Assembly (NCBI RefSeq): GCF_028473145.1
Contig: NZ_CP092371.1
Coordinates: 1 to 64,000 of the forward strand
DNA from: Flavobacterium sp. CBA20B-1
GTDB taxonomy: Bacteria > Bacteroidota > Bacteroidia > Flavobacteriales > Flavobacteriaceae
Length of the DNA stretch: 64,000 bases
Direction of reading: 5' to 3'
The number at the start of each line of letters is the position of its first letter. The first letter of the stretch is position 1. This document shows, one piece after another, positions 1 to 9,111 of this stretch. Position numbers and translations under genes: made by a program. The notes under the pieces are model-generated. The model was not told the origin of the DNA. It saw nothing but the letters and a program-made list of their open reading frames with translations, and made no database searches.

Positions 1-2145
1 ATGAAGAAATATACGTGTCCTATGCACCCACAGGTGCTAAAAGACGAACCGGGGAAATGTCCACTTTGCGGAATGGATTTAGTTCCGATGGGTGAAGCAA
101 AAAAAGAAGTTCACAGTCATCACGAACACCAACATCCCGACCGCAAAGAACATTCGCATCATAGTGAAAACCATAATCATAATTCCGATAGTGGTTACGA
201 CAAACATGAAGGGCATCATACCCACGATTTCCTGAAACGTTTTTGGGTCAGTTTAATCATTACCATTCCCATTTTGCTCTTATCCGAAATGATACAGCAT
301 TGGTTCGGTTTTACTATCGCTTTTCCGGGAGATAAATATGTACTGCTGACATTGGGAACTATTATTTACATCTATGGCGGAATGCCTTTCCTGAAAGGTA
401 TGGTAGGCGAAATCAAAGCCAAAACCATCGGAATGATGACCTTGGTAGCCATCGCTATTACTGTCGCTTATGTTTATTCTGTAGCCGTGGCACTGGGATT
501 GAAAGGTATGGATTTCTTTTGGGAATTGGCAACCCTTATCGTTATTATGCTTTTGGGGCATTGGCTGGAAATGCGTTCTACTATGGCAGCTTCAAAAGCC
601 TTACAGTCTTTAGTCGCTCTGTTACCAAACGATGTTACTGTGGAACGACACGGAGAAGCTTTGAAAATGAAACTCGAAGACCTAAAAAACGGTGAAACCA
701 TTATCATCAAACCCGGTGAAAAAATTCCTGCAGACGGAACAATTGTCGAAGGGGTTTCTTATGTGAACGAAAGTATGCTCACAGGCGAAAGCGTTCCGGT
801 GAAAAAAGAAAAGGAAGGAAAAGTAATTGCAGGTTCCATCAATGGCGAAGGTGCTTTACGGGTTACGGCAACCGGAGTGGGCAAAGACAGTTATCTCAAT
901 AAGGTAATCAATTTAGTTCAGGATGCACAGGCAGCAAAATCCAATACGCAAAACCTTGCCGATAAAGTAGCCAAATGGCTCACTTATATTGCAATTGCGG
1001 TTGGGGTTATCACCTTTATTTATTGGTTTAGTAGTAGCGGAGATATTGCGATTGCTTTGGAACGAATGGTTACGGTAATGGTTACGGCTTGTCCACACGC
1101 TTTGGGTGTAGCTATACCGTTGGTTGTTGCTATTTCTACCACGCTTTCTGCTACTAATGGCTTGCTCATTCGCAACCGTAACGCTTTTGAAACCACACGA
1201 AAACTATCCACGATTATTTTCGACAAGACAGGAACGCTTACCAAAGGTTCTCACGCAGTGGAAAAAGTTATCCCATTAACCGATAAATATGCTGCCGATG
1301 AAATGATACAATATGCAGCAGCCGTTCAGCAATATTCCGAACACCACATTGCAAAAGGTATTTTGAAAACTCTAAAAGAAAAAAACCTTGAACTATGGAA
1401 GTCGGAGAATTTCAGCTATATGGCAGGTATAGGTGTAAAAGCAATAGTAAACGGAAAGGAAATAGTAGCGGCAGGACCTAATTATTTCAAACAAAACAAT
1501 CTTACAGAGCCTGAAACGCCAAAAGAAATCAATCAAAGCATTGAAACAGTCAACTATGTTTTTATTGACGGTGAAGTAATAGGGATTATCACGTTGGCTG
1601 ACAGTATTCGTGAGGGTTCACAAGAAGCCATTGACGAGTTAAGAAAGATGAATATCAAATCCATTCTGCTTACAGGCGACAATGAAAAAATTGCAAAAGC
1701 GGTTTCTGAACAATTAGGAATGGACGGTTATATCGCCAATGTACTGCCTCACGAAAAGCAGGAAAAAGTAAAGGAGTATCAAACCAAAGGTGAAGTGATT
1801 GCGATGACCGGAGATGGCGTGAACGATGCACCTGCACTGGCACAGGCAGATGTAGGTATTGCAGTTGGTTCAGGAACAGATGTTGCAGCCGAAACAGCCG
1901 ATATTATTTTGGTAAACAGCGACCCAAGAGATGTGGTAAAAATGATTAGCTTTGGTAAACGGACATATAAAAAGATGGTTCAAAATCTCCTTTGGGCAGT
2001 TGGCTACAACGTTATTGCCATTCCGCTTGCAGCAGGCGTGCTTTATCCGAATTTCGTTTTAAGTCCTGCAATGGGTGCGGTTTTGATGAGCGTAAGTACA
2101 ATTGTGGTTGCCATAAATGCAAGCCTTTTAAAAATTAATAAATGA
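1..2145 (+). CDS. Copper/silver-translocating P1B-type ATPase (CopB-like, CPH motif)
   Basis: Inner-membrane pump predicted to export copper or silver using ATP. Residues about 5-30 carry an N-terminal heavy-metal binding module (MHPQ...CPLCGMDL), followed by a His-rich stretch at about 35-75 that probably binds metal. Further along come the actuator motif TGES, the transmembrane metal site C364-P365-H366 (CPH, typical of CopB rather than the CPC of CopA), the phosphorylation motif DKTGT with D408, and GDGVNDAP. Length of 714 residues is normal for the family. The window begins exactly at this ATG, so an upstream start cannot be excluded. The multicopper oxidase follows 10 bases later, pointing to a copper-resistance operon. 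Confidence 0.93.
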   Translation: MKKYTCPMHPQVLKDEPGKCPLCGMDLVPMGEAKKEVHSHHEHQHPDRKEHSHHSENHNHNSDSGYDKHEGHHTHDFLKRFWVSLIITIPILLLSEMIQHWFGFTIAFPGDKYVLLTLGTIIYIYGGMPFLKGMVGEIKAKTIGMMTLVAIAITVAYVYSVAVALGLKGMDFFWELATLIVIMLLGHWLEMRSTMAASKALQSLVALLPNDVTVERHGEALKMKLEDLKNGETIIIKPGEKIPADGTIVEGVSYVNESMLTGESVPVKKEKEGKVIAGSINGEGALRVTATGVGKDSYLNKVINLVQDAQAAKSNTQNLADKVAKWLTYIAIAVGVITFIYWFSSSGDIAIALERMVTVMVTACPHALGVAIPLVVAISTTLSATNGLLIRNRNAFETTRKLSTIIFDKTGTLTKGSHAVEKVIPLTDKYAADEMIQYAAAVQQYSEHHIAKGILKTLKEKNLELWKSENFSYMAGIGVKAIVNGKEIVAAGPNYFKQNNLTEPETPKEINQSIETVNYVFIDGEVIGIITLADSIREGSQEAIDELRKMNIKSILLTGDNEKIAKAVSEQLGMDGYIANVLPHEKQEKVKEYQTKGEVIAMTGDGVNDAPALAQADVGIAVGSGTDVAAETADIILVNSDPRDVVKMISFGKRTYKKMVQNLLWAVGYNVIAIPLAAGVLYPNFVLSPAMGAVLMSVSTIVVAINASLLKINK

Positions 2146-2155
2146 AAATTCTGAA

Positions 2156-4429
2156 ATGGATATACAAAATATTTTTCAAAAAAAGCTGTTGCCGATAGCA
2201 CTGATGCTCTTGGCAACAACCTCTCTTTACGCACAAAAAGTAGTGCGATACGATTTATATGTAAAAGACACTTTGGTAAACTATGCCGGAAAAGAAAAAA
2301 GAGCGATTGCGGTGAACGGGCAAATCCCGATGCCTACGCTCACTTTCACCGAGGGTGATACTGCTGAAATTGTGGTACACAATCAGCTAAAAGAAAGTAC
2401 ATCACTACATTGGCACGGAGTATTTTTGCCAAATAAAGAAGATGGAGTGCCCTGGCTTACACAAAAACCTATTGAACCCGGTACAACTTATACCTATCGT
2501 TTTCCAATAATCCAACACGGAACACATTGGTATCATTCCCATTCGGGTTTACAAGAGCAAATTGGTATGTATGGCAATTTTGTGATGCTAAAAAAGCAAA
2601 ACGACCCAACTTTTAGAAAAGGCATCGATGATTTACCAACCGTTCCCCTGATGATAAGTGAATGGACAAATTATAATCCCAATAATATCAACCGAATGTT
2701 GCACAATGCCAACGATTGGGCAGCCATTAAAAAAAATGCAACACAGTCATACGCAGAAGCTATTCGGGAAGGGCATTTTAAAACCAAACTGACTAATGAA
2801 TGGAAGCGAATGTTGGCGATGGACGTAAGTGATGTGTATTATGATAAAATTCTACTCAACGGAAATCACACAACCGATTTAAAAACGGTTGACGGAAAAA
2901 CCTTGAAAGCAGGTGACAAAGTAAGATTAAGAGTTTCCAATGGTGGAGCTTCGTCCTATTTCTGGTTGCGGTATGCAGGCGGTAAAATTACCGTAGTTGC
3001 CAATGATGGCAATGATGTAGAACCTGTGGAAGTCGACAGACTAATTATTGCGGTTTCTGAAACTTATGATATTGTTGTTACCATTCCTGATGACGGTGTT
3101 GCTTACGAATTTTTAGCAACCACCGAAGACAGAACACAATCAGCAAGTTATTTTATTGGCAACGGCATCAAACAACTCATTTCTCCACTTCCGAAATTGA
3201 AATATTTTGAAGGGATGAAAATGATGAATGATATGATGAAGATGAATGGCGACCTTGACGATATGGGTATGAATATGAGCCTGAACCAAATGGATATGAA
3301 TGTAGTGATGTATCCGGAGATTACTGGCGAAGCAGGCAAAAAAGAAGACCACAGTAAGCACGACGGTATGAATATGGATAATGACCCCAACCGTTATAAT
3401 GCAAATGCGTTGGGAGATATTGAGACCTTAAATTATGCCATGCTCCAATCTCCTTACAATACCACACTTCCCAAAGATGCGCCTGTAAAAAATCTAAAAT
3501 TTACGCTTACCGGAAATATGAACCGTTATGTGTGGAGTATGGATAATAGAATACTTTCGGAAGTGGATAAAATACCAGTGAAAAAAGGAGAAATACTGCG
3601 TATTACCATTTATAACAACTCTATGATGCGTCACCCGATGCACTTACACGGTTTTGATTTCAGGGTAATTAACAGCAAGGGGGAATATTCGCCTCTCAAA
3701 AATGTGTTGGATATTATGCCAATGGAAACGGACACTATCGAGTTTTTAGCAAATGAAGAAGGCGATTGGTTTTTTCACTGCCATATCTTATACCATATGA
3801 TGAGCGGAATGAATAGAGTTTTTGCAGTTGATGACTATCTAAATCCACACTTACCCAACAAGAAACAATCCTACAATAAATTGCAAAGAGAAAGTAATAT
3901 GCTGCACTTTATGATTGAAAATGATTTTGCAACCAATGGGAATGATGGTGAAGCAATGGTTCAAAATGCAAGATGGAGTTTGGGTACAGAATGGCGGTTG
4001 GGCTACAATGATATTCACGGCTACGAAGTAGAAACGCATTTGGGAAGATACATCGGCAAAATGCAATGGTTTATGCCGTTTATTGGTTTTGATTACCGAT
4101 ACCGAAAAATGGGAATGGACGAACACGAAACAAACTTATTCGGACAAAAGAATGAAAAAGATACACGCAGAGCTGTTAGTTTAGGTTTTATATACACCCT
4201 GCCAATGCTCGTTAACTTTCAGGCAGAAGTATATCATGATGGAATTGTCCGATTGTCTTTGATGCGTGAAGACATTCCGATTTCAAAAAGAATAAGAGCA
4301 GGTTTTATGGTCAATACCGATTTTGAATATATGGCTGAACTAAAATACATTATCAATAAAAATATGGGAATACGAACACATTATGACAGCGATATGGGCT
4401 TTGGAGTTGGACTATCATTGAATTATTAA
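2156..4429 (+). CDS. Multicopper oxidase with C-terminal PcoB/CopB-like outer-membrane domain
   Basis: Predicted periplasmic oxidase of Cu(I), exported by an N-terminal signal peptide (residues about 1-26, ending in a YAQ-type site). Copper-ligand motifs are visible: LHWHG, HWYHSHSG, HPMHLHG and HCHILYHMMSGM, the four His clusters of type 1/2/3 copper centres. A Met-rich segment (about 355-385, many MxM) resembles copper-binding loops of CopA/PcoA. After the oxidase, residues about 585-757 look like a beta-rich CopB/PcoB outer-membrane domain, ending in an aromatic Tyr as barrels do, so the gene appears to be a PcoA-PcoB fusion. It follows the ATPase gene closely and is probably cotranscribed. 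Confidence 0.9.
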   Translation: MDIQNIFQKKLLPIALMLLATTSLYAQKVVRYDLYVKDTLVNYAGKEKRAIAVNGQIPMPTLTFTEGDTAEIVVHNQLKESTSLHWHGVFLPNKEDGVPWLTQKPIEPGTTYTYRFPIIQHGTHWYHSHSGLQEQIGMYGNFVMLKKQNDPTFRKGIDDLPTVPLMISEWTNYNPNNINRMLHNANDWAAIKKNATQSYAEAIREGHFKTKLTNEWKRMLAMDVSDVYYDKILLNGNHTTDLKTVDGKTLKAGDKVRLRVSNGGASSYFWLRYAGGKITVVANDGNDVEPVEVDRLIIAVSETYDIVVTIPDDGVAYEFLATTEDRTQSASYFIGNGIKQLISPLPKLKYFEGMKMMNDMMKMNGDLDDMGMNMSLNQMDMNVVMYPEITGEAGKKEDHSKHDGMNMDNDPNRYNANALGDIETLNYAMLQSPYNTTLPKDAPVKNLKFTLTGNMNRYVWSMDNRILSEVDKIPVKKGEILRITIYNNSMMRHPMHLHGFDFRVINSKGEYSPLKNVLDIMPMETDTIEFLANEEGDWFFHCHILYHMMSGMNRVFAVDDYLNPHLPNKKQSYNKLQRESNMLHFMIENDFATNGNDGEAMVQNARWSLGTEWRLGYNDIHGYEVETHLGRYIGKMQWFMPFIGFDYRYRKMGMDEHETNLFGQKNEKDTRRAVSLGFIYTLPMLVNFQAEVYHDGIVRLSLMREDIPISKRIRAGFMVNTDFEYMAELKYIINKNMGIRTHYDSDMGFGVGLSLNY

Positions 4430-4441
4430 AGTTCTGCAATT

Positions 4442-4492
4442 GCAAGCATATTGCCAAAGCCACACTAGCCAACGCTTTGGCAAAGAGCTTGC
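4442..4492. repeat. Inverted repeat at the edge of the copper island
   Basis: TTGCCAAAGC (4451-4460) pairs perfectly with GCTTTGGCAA (4474-4483). An outer pair, GCAAGC and GCTTGC, extends the stem with small mismatches. There is no T-run directly after it, so it is a weak terminator candidate; it could equally be a recombination site or element end at the island border. Confidence 0.5.
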
Positions 4493-4869
4493 AAAGCCGA
4501 CTCAAGACAAGATTATTTTAAAAAATTCCCGATCCTTTAAAAAAGTAAAAAACGCAAAATGCAACACACAACCGACCTGACAATGAAACAAAAACTCAAT
4601 ACTGACAATAGTTTGCAAAGACTGGCAAACAGAACACCAGCGGGTAAGCTTTAGCTTCGCTCTATCCCTTTGGTCGAGTCGTCTTGTCTGGAAGACAAGA
4701 AATGAATTGAAAATCACTGATCACCAAAACAAATAATTAAAATGTGAAGTAAACCCCTTTTAACGAAATAATATTCAACGAATACCAAAATAAATTATAC
4801 TAATGAGTTAAACCGTAGGAAGCTAATAAAGTATTATGGAGTTTTCGAAGTGCAGCTTTAAGATATACC

Positions 4870-4899
4870 AGCAGTAATTTTACGATTACTGCTTTTTTT
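4870..4899 (+). terminator. Rho-independent terminator (+ strand)
   Basis: AGCAGTAAT (4870-4878) and ATTACTGCT (4885-4893) form a 9-bp stem with a 6-nt loop, followed by a T-run. The orientation ends rightward transcripts, so it would protect the leftward coupling-protein gene from read-through out of the copper operon. Confidence 0.7.
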
Positions 4900-4908
4900 A
4901 TTTTAATC

Positions 4909-6525
4909 TTAAAACAACGTTCTCACATCATCAAATATCTTTTGAAAATGCAATTCTAAATCTTCCTTAGAAACCGTTCGTACTCGGTTTAATTGAGGTT
5001 TATTAATAGCTGCCTTCTTGAATTGTATCACTTGTGATTTGCCACCACTAATAAAAGCAAATTGCCCTACTTTAAATTGCGTAAATTCATACGCCCGGAC
5101 TTTAGAAACCTCTCGTTGAGATATGGTTCGAGAATTGGTAGAACCAAATAAGTCAGATCCTCCTTTTAAATTTTTAGAAACTTGCTTTTCCTTTACGAGT
5201 TCAAAGTATTGTTCGTTAAATTTCGCTGTATCCGGATCATTTGATTTACCCAAGATCTGAGTTCCTAAATTGGAGGTGATTTCACGAAAATCATCACGAC
5301 CATACTGCACGTAACCTTGTGAAATATCTTGGATAGCATACACGGTACTTACTCCAAAACTTCGCATGGTAGCAGGAATTTTTGCCATGTTTAGTAGTTT
5401 AACTGTAGGTGCTTCATCTAATAAAACAAAACTCTGCTTTCTATTTCTCTGCATCATCTGGGAAGTTGTGGTTTGTAATATAGCCGCCAAAAGTGGCGTT
5501 AAAGAGGTCGCATTTTTAGGTTCATTGATAACCGACAGTACAATATCAATCTCAGGATCGTTGACATTCAAATCAATTTCATTCCCAGATAAAATATAAA
5601 AGGATTCAAGATTGACAATCTTCCGTAATAAAGAAGCTAATGAAGCTAGTACGGCAGCTGTTTGTCGGGTAGATTGTATTCCCATTAAAAAGGCAGATGC
5701 CTGGCTCATAACTCTTGGGTCGGTTTTTAACCAATCTACTAATGGTTTGAAAGGTTGTGGGTTATCTTCATCCTGTGCATTCAATAACTCTTCTAAACTT
5801 AAAAAAAACGCTACTGCATGTGGTAAAGTACACATATCTGGGTGATACGTGCGAAGTTTCAAAATAATGGCCGCAAATAATCCTGCACCAGCCGAATAAA
5901 AGAAATCCTCCTTTTCATCCTTGCCTTTCAGATTCACTAAAATAGATTTTGATATATTTTCAATATCTACTTCGTTTTCGATATACTGTGGAGCAATAGG
6001 ATTGATTCGATAAGAATAATTCACATTATGTAATGCAATTGGTTTTAAACGATCGCCAAAAAGTCCGAAAGCAATTTCAGAAAGTTCTCCATTTTTATAA
6101 TCATAGATTACTCCTGTAAATTGATGTTCAGCGAAATGTTTCATTAAATAATAAATAGGACTTTCTGTTTTTCCAGATCCTGCACCTGCCACGATAAACA
6201 CTCCCGTATTCACATTAGGAATAAAAATATTTTTTCGATTTGAAGGAAAATGAACTTCTCTAAGGTCTGGTTCTTTTGGTTTTGATTTAAAGAATGAAGT
6301 CAATAATCCAATAATAAAAGGCGGTACTAATAATAAACCGATAAACAGATTATTTCCTTTAAAAAAATAAAAGTACAGACTTACAATTCCAATCGTAATC
6401 AAGATTCCAATAATCCGACTTATCATCCCTTTGCGAAAAAGGGAAATAAAACCAAGTAATGAAACTGCGATCATTACTAAAACGATTAATTTGTTTTCGG
6501 TAGTTAATTCACTAAATAAATTCAT
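4909..6525 (-). CDS. VirD4/TraG-type coupling protein for conjugation
   Basis: Predicted inner-membrane ATPase that hands the relaxase-DNA complex to the mating channel. Several hydrophobic helices lie in residues 1-90, then the Walker A motif GAGSGKT at about 115-121 and a Walker B-like segment FVLLDEAPT at about 370. The conserved C-terminal part (QILGKSNDPDTAKF) is typical of the TraG/TraD family. At 538 residues it is somewhat short but within the Bacteroidota range. It lies 12 bases after the relaxase gene and completes a three-gene mobilization operon (accessory protein, relaxase, coupling protein) transcribed leftward away from the putative oriT. Confidence 0.9.
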   Translation of the reverse strand: MNLFSELTTENKLIVLVMIAVSLLGFISLFRKGMISRIIGILITIGIVSLYFYFFKGNNLFIGLLLVPPFIIGLLTSFFKSKPKEPDLREVHFPSNRKNIFIPNVNTGVFIVAGAGSGKTESPIYYLMKHFAEHQFTGVIYDYKNGELSEIAFGLFGDRLKPIALHNVNYSYRINPIAPQYIENEVDIENISKSILVNLKGKDEKEDFFYSAGAGLFAAIILKLRTYHPDMCTLPHAVAFFLSLEELLNAQDEDNPQPFKPLVDWLKTDPRVMSQASAFLMGIQSTRQTAAVLASLASLLRKIVNLESFYILSGNEIDLNVNDPEIDIVLSVINEPKNATSLTPLLAAILQTTTSQMMQRNRKQSFVLLDEAPTVKLLNMAKIPATMRSFGVSTVYAIQDISQGYVQYGRDDFREITSNLGTQILGKSNDPDTAKFNEQYFELVKEKQVSKNLKGGSDLFGSTNSRTISQREVSKVRAYEFTQFKVGQFAFISGGKSQVIQFKKAAINKPQLNRVRTVSKEDLELHFQKIFDDVRTLF

Positions 6526-6537
6526 AACAATAGTAAT

Positions 6538-7683
6538 TTACATTCCGTAACCTTTTTCAATAGTTTTAGCTACTGTTTTGGCAACTTTAAGTGTTAGCTG
6601 TGCTGGGTTAGTTGGTATACTAAGATGCGATGGAATATTCACACCTAAATTTTGTGACAGCTGCATTTTAAATATATGTGATGGATTTGAAATAGGTATT
6701 CCTACATATCTACTTAGTTCTCTTTTTACATTGTTTGCAATACCATTTTTTTTATTTTCTCGGACTCCTTTGGTATTTGCATTTTTTTTCATTGCTTCAT
6801 AAGATTTAGAATAATCTCGATTGTAATTAAATAAATCATCAAAAGTTTTTTCAGCATTTTGAAAAAAAGCATCTCGGTTAAAACCTATTGTTTTATTCTT
6901 TTGATTATTGAGTTGCGAGTTTTGCTCACGATATTTACTCATTGGTGACAAACTTATTTTACTGCGAGGATCATTCGTTCTATCATGTCGAGAAACAACA
7001 ATATGCACATGATAATTTACTCCGCCTTTGGCCACACCTTCTTTGATTACTTCTCCAGAGAAATAATCTTTTTGTAAAGATTCATGCAATTTTTTTAATT
7101 GATTTACATCTTTTGTATTCTCAATTTTTTTTAATATTTTTTTATTCTCTACAACATGTCTGTCTTTAAAATTATAGGTACGTTGCGTTTCAACTCGACC
7201 ATAATACATTAAATTTTCATCAGTAATTTTCTCTCCATTAATTTCACGATCAAAATTTTTAGCATATTCTTTCATAACTTCTCTACTATAATTCATCAGC
7301 ATATCACGCATCATAACATCTCGTACATTTGCTAATTCTTTCTCAGAAATTTTAAAATTTTTCTCTTCTAAAAATTGATCAATTCTTTTTAAAATATGCT
7401 TTTGTTCTAAATAAGAAGGTGAAATATTGATCATGTAAAAGTTTGATTCTTTAATCCCTCTTTTACCTCTATTATTATCAATATTTTCAATTACTGTATC
7501 TTTAGAAATATTGATGTTTTGTTGATCAAAAAAACCAATAGAATCATTATTTTCATCTTTGAAAATTGATTCATCTTGAACAAATCCTTGCTCTTCTTTT
7601 TCTAAATATTCAAATATATTCGCACAAGAAGAAGCGTTTGAATTGTTCACGTTTGCTTTATGTGGAGTAAAATTGATATACAT
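6538..7683 (-). CDS. MobB-type relaxase
   Basis: Predicted relaxase that nicks the origin of transfer and pilots the strand. The Bacteroidota MobB-like family (DUF5712) is recognised from the N-terminal block MYINFTPHKANVNNSN, the ISPSYLEQ segment, and a metal-binding HxH motif in NYHVHIVVSRHDRTNDPRSK at about 225-245, followed by the conserved KISLSPMSKYR segment. The gene is complete at 381 residues. Its ATG overlaps the TAA of the upstream accessory gene (TAATG), implying translational coupling. The sequence is rich in Asn/Lys and AT, like the rest of the backbone. Confidence 0.88.
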   Translation of the reverse strand: MYINFTPHKANVNNSNASSCANIFEYLEKEEQGFVQDESIFKDENNDSIGFFDQQNINISKDTVIENIDNNRGKRGIKESNFYMINISPSYLEQKHILKRIDQFLEEKNFKISEKELANVRDVMMRDMLMNYSREVMKEYAKNFDREINGEKITDENLMYYGRVETQRTYNFKDRHVVENKKILKKIENTKDVNQLKKLHESLQKDYFSGEVIKEGVAKGGVNYHVHIVVSRHDRTNDPRSKISLSPMSKYREQNSQLNNQKNKTIGFNRDAFFQNAEKTFDDLFNYNRDYSKSYEAMKKNANTKGVRENKKNGIANNVKRELSRYVGIPISNPSHIFKMQLSQNLGVNIPSHLSIPTNPAQLTLKVAKTVAKTIEKGYGM

Positions 7684-8246
7684 TATTTATTGATTAATTG
7701 TTTTAATTCATTTAATCTTTCGGGAGAAATAGTTGTTTCAACTTTTGAACCCATTAATCCAGATTTCGTAGAAAGAGAATTTAAAATCTCGTTAACCAAT
7801 GGACGTAAATTATTCAATTCATTGAAATATAAATCACGACTTTTTTTAATCTGTGCTAATTCAATTTTATATTTTTCAATATCAGATTCAGTAGCGCCAT
7901 TTACTTCCAAATCTTTCTTAACTTCATCTATAACATCAGCTTTAAAATGCGCATCGTTATTGTGATACATATCATAAACTTGGTTTCGAATTGGTATAAC
8001 AGATTCCTTCTCGATATTACGAATAATTCGAATTACATCTTCGATTCTTTTCAACGTTTTGTCATTCGATTTTTCAATTACATTGTGCCAGTCTTCAGTA
8101 TAATTTCGATTCAAATCGAAGTTATTATCTATAATAAAAGAAGTCATTTTTTCTACAACTTCCGCAAAAGTTTTGATGCTATAATTTTCTTTTAACTGAT
8201 CAAGCTTTAACTTTGTAGAAACATCAATACGAACAACATTAGACAT
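7683..8246 (-). CDS. BfmA/BtgA-type mobilization accessory protein
   Basis: Small protein of 187 residues that probably binds oriT and recruits the relaxase. The N-terminus (VVRIDVSTKLKLDQLKENY) resembles the ribbon-helix-helix start of BfmA/BtgA proteins, followed by a long charged helical or coiled-coil region. It is the first gene of the leftward mobilization operon, and its start lies about 80 bases from the palindromic putative oriT, where such proteins act. Assignment rests on family resemblance and context, so the exact binding role is inference. Confidence 0.75.
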   Translation of the reverse strand: MSNVVRIDVSTKLKLDQLKENYSIKTFAEVVEKMTSFIIDNNFDLNRNYTEDWHNVIEKSNDKTLKRIEDVIRIIRNIEKESVIPIRNQVYDMYHNNDAHFKADVIDEVKKDLEVNGATESDIEKYKIELAQIKKSRDLYFNELNNLRPLVNEILNSLSTKSGLMGSKVETTISPERLNELKQLINK

Positions 8247-8328
8247 AAGTTACAGATTTTAATACAGTTAAATTATTAATTTTCAACCTAATAAGCAAAT
8301 TTTATTACATATTTGTTTACAAATTAAT

Positions 8329-8418
8329 TTAAAGTGTATGTTATTTTATTGATTTTCAATACATTATTATTTACGGGGCAATTTTGCCCCGTATCCTCTC
8401 GCTAAACATACACTTTAA
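8329..8418. other. Putative origin of transfer (oriT)
   Basis: A 14-bp perfect inverted repeat, TTAAAGTGTATGTT (8329-8342) and AACATACACTTTAA (8405-8418), encloses a 20-bp palindrome with 9-bp arms and a 2-nt loop (ACGGGGCAA/TTGCCCCGT, 8373-8392). The GC-rich core stands out in AT-rich surroundings, and CCTCTCGCT follows it. The site is just upstream of the accessory protein and relaxase genes, the usual place for oriT. The nic position cannot be assigned from sequence alone. Confidence 0.65.
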
Positions 8419-8541
8419 CTTTAATCCCAAATTGAACATATATTACAATACGTTATTTCAATAAGAAAAACAATTGTATCAAACAGTAAAATTTTGTAAT
8501 TTTAGAAATCATTTTAAATAACATTAAATTTTTTTTTAGCT

Positions 8542-8730
8542 ATGGAAGAAAAAAATGTAAAGAAAATTTCATTGAGATTGTACAAAGTTCAAACACAATT
8601 AGAAGCCTTAAATGATGAAAATTTAAAACCGCTTATCAAAGAAATTGAATCCATTGACAAGGATCTTTTGAAAGAAAATAATTTAAAATTTTCAACAAAA
8701 ATGAAGAAGGAAATTCTTGATTTTCTATAA
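8542..8730 (+). CDS. Small helical protein, paralogue 1 of a tandem pair
   Basis: Protein of 62 residues, highly charged (Lys, Glu, Asp), predicted to be almost entirely helical, with no signal peptide or membrane segment. Function is not recognised. The core pattern RLYKxQxxLExxND, IKEIExID and LLKENN is repeated in a second gene at 8866. Upstream, TTG, 20 nt and TAATTTTA nearly match the Bacteroidota promoter. A strong terminator follows the stop directly, so this is a one-gene unit. It lies just beyond oriT, pointing away from the mobilization operon, a position often held by early-expressed establishment genes. Confidence 0.7.
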   Translation: MEEKNVKKISLRLYKVQTQLEALNDENLKPLIKEIESIDKDLLKENNLKFSTKMKKEILDFL

Positions 8731-8732
8731 TA

Positions 8733-8766
8733 AAAATGCTTTCCAGTTTGGAAAGCATTTTTTGTT
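8733..8766 (+). terminator. Terminator after small gene 1
   Basis: AAAATGCTTTCC (8733-8744) pairs with GGAAAGCATTTT (8750-8761) around a 5-nt loop and runs into a T-rich tail. It starts two bases after the stop codon. Confidence 0.85.
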
Positions 8767-8865
8767 TTTTTGGTTGATATAAAGTCCGAAAAGGAATTGA
8801 GATTAAATTGATATATTTAAATGAAGTAATATTTCAATTTAAATTAAAAAACTATATAAGAAAAA

Positions 8866-9042
8866 ATGGTGAAGGAACTCTCTATGAGATTGTACAAAAT
8901 TCAATTGGAATTAGAGAAACAGAATGATGAAAAATTGAGTGCTATCATTAAAGAAATTGAGGCAATAGATAGAAATCTTTTGAAAGAAAATAATGTCAAG
9001 TTTCCTGTAAAAATGAAGAAAGAAATTTTGGAGTTTATGTAA
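8866..9042 (+). CDS. Small helical protein, paralogue 2 of a tandem pair
   Basis: A 58-residue product starting MVKELSMRLYKIQLELEKQ. It is clearly paralogous to the 62-residue gene just upstream: RLYKxQ, LExxNDE, IKEIExID, LLKENN, KMKKEIL and a final aromatic-hydrophobic pair are shared. The start ATG at 8866 gives a protein of matching length with an A-rich leader. It has its own hairpin terminator. Retention of the same fold in two tandem copies argues that both are real genes. Function unknown; DNA- or protein-binding is possible but not shown. Confidence 0.68.
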   Translation: MVKELSMRLYKIQLELEKQNDEKLSAIIKEIEAIDRNLLKENNVKFPVKMKKEILEFM

Positions 9043-9050
9043 ATAAAAAA

Positions 9051-9080
9051 CAGCTTTCCATAATGGAAAGCTGTTCTATT
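9051..9080 (+). terminator. Terminator after small gene 2
   Basis: CAGCTTTCCA (9051-9060) and TGGAAAGCTG (9064-9073) form a perfect 10-bp stem with a 3-nt loop, preceded by an A-run and followed by TTCTATTTT. It could work in both directions and also close the leftward hsdR transcript. Confidence 0.85.
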
Positions 9081-9111
9081 TTAATTAAGATTTTAGTTAT
9101 AATTAATGAAA

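Larger units (their letters stand above)
4430..4908. other. Intergenic region between copper operon and mobilization genes
   Basis: No convincing gene is seen. The stretch begins with a large imperfect inverted repeat (4442-4492) and ends with a + strand terminator-like hairpin (4870-4899). Base composition falls from the richer metal island on the left to the AT-rich backbone on the right, so a recombination boundary probably lies here. Confidence 0.5.
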
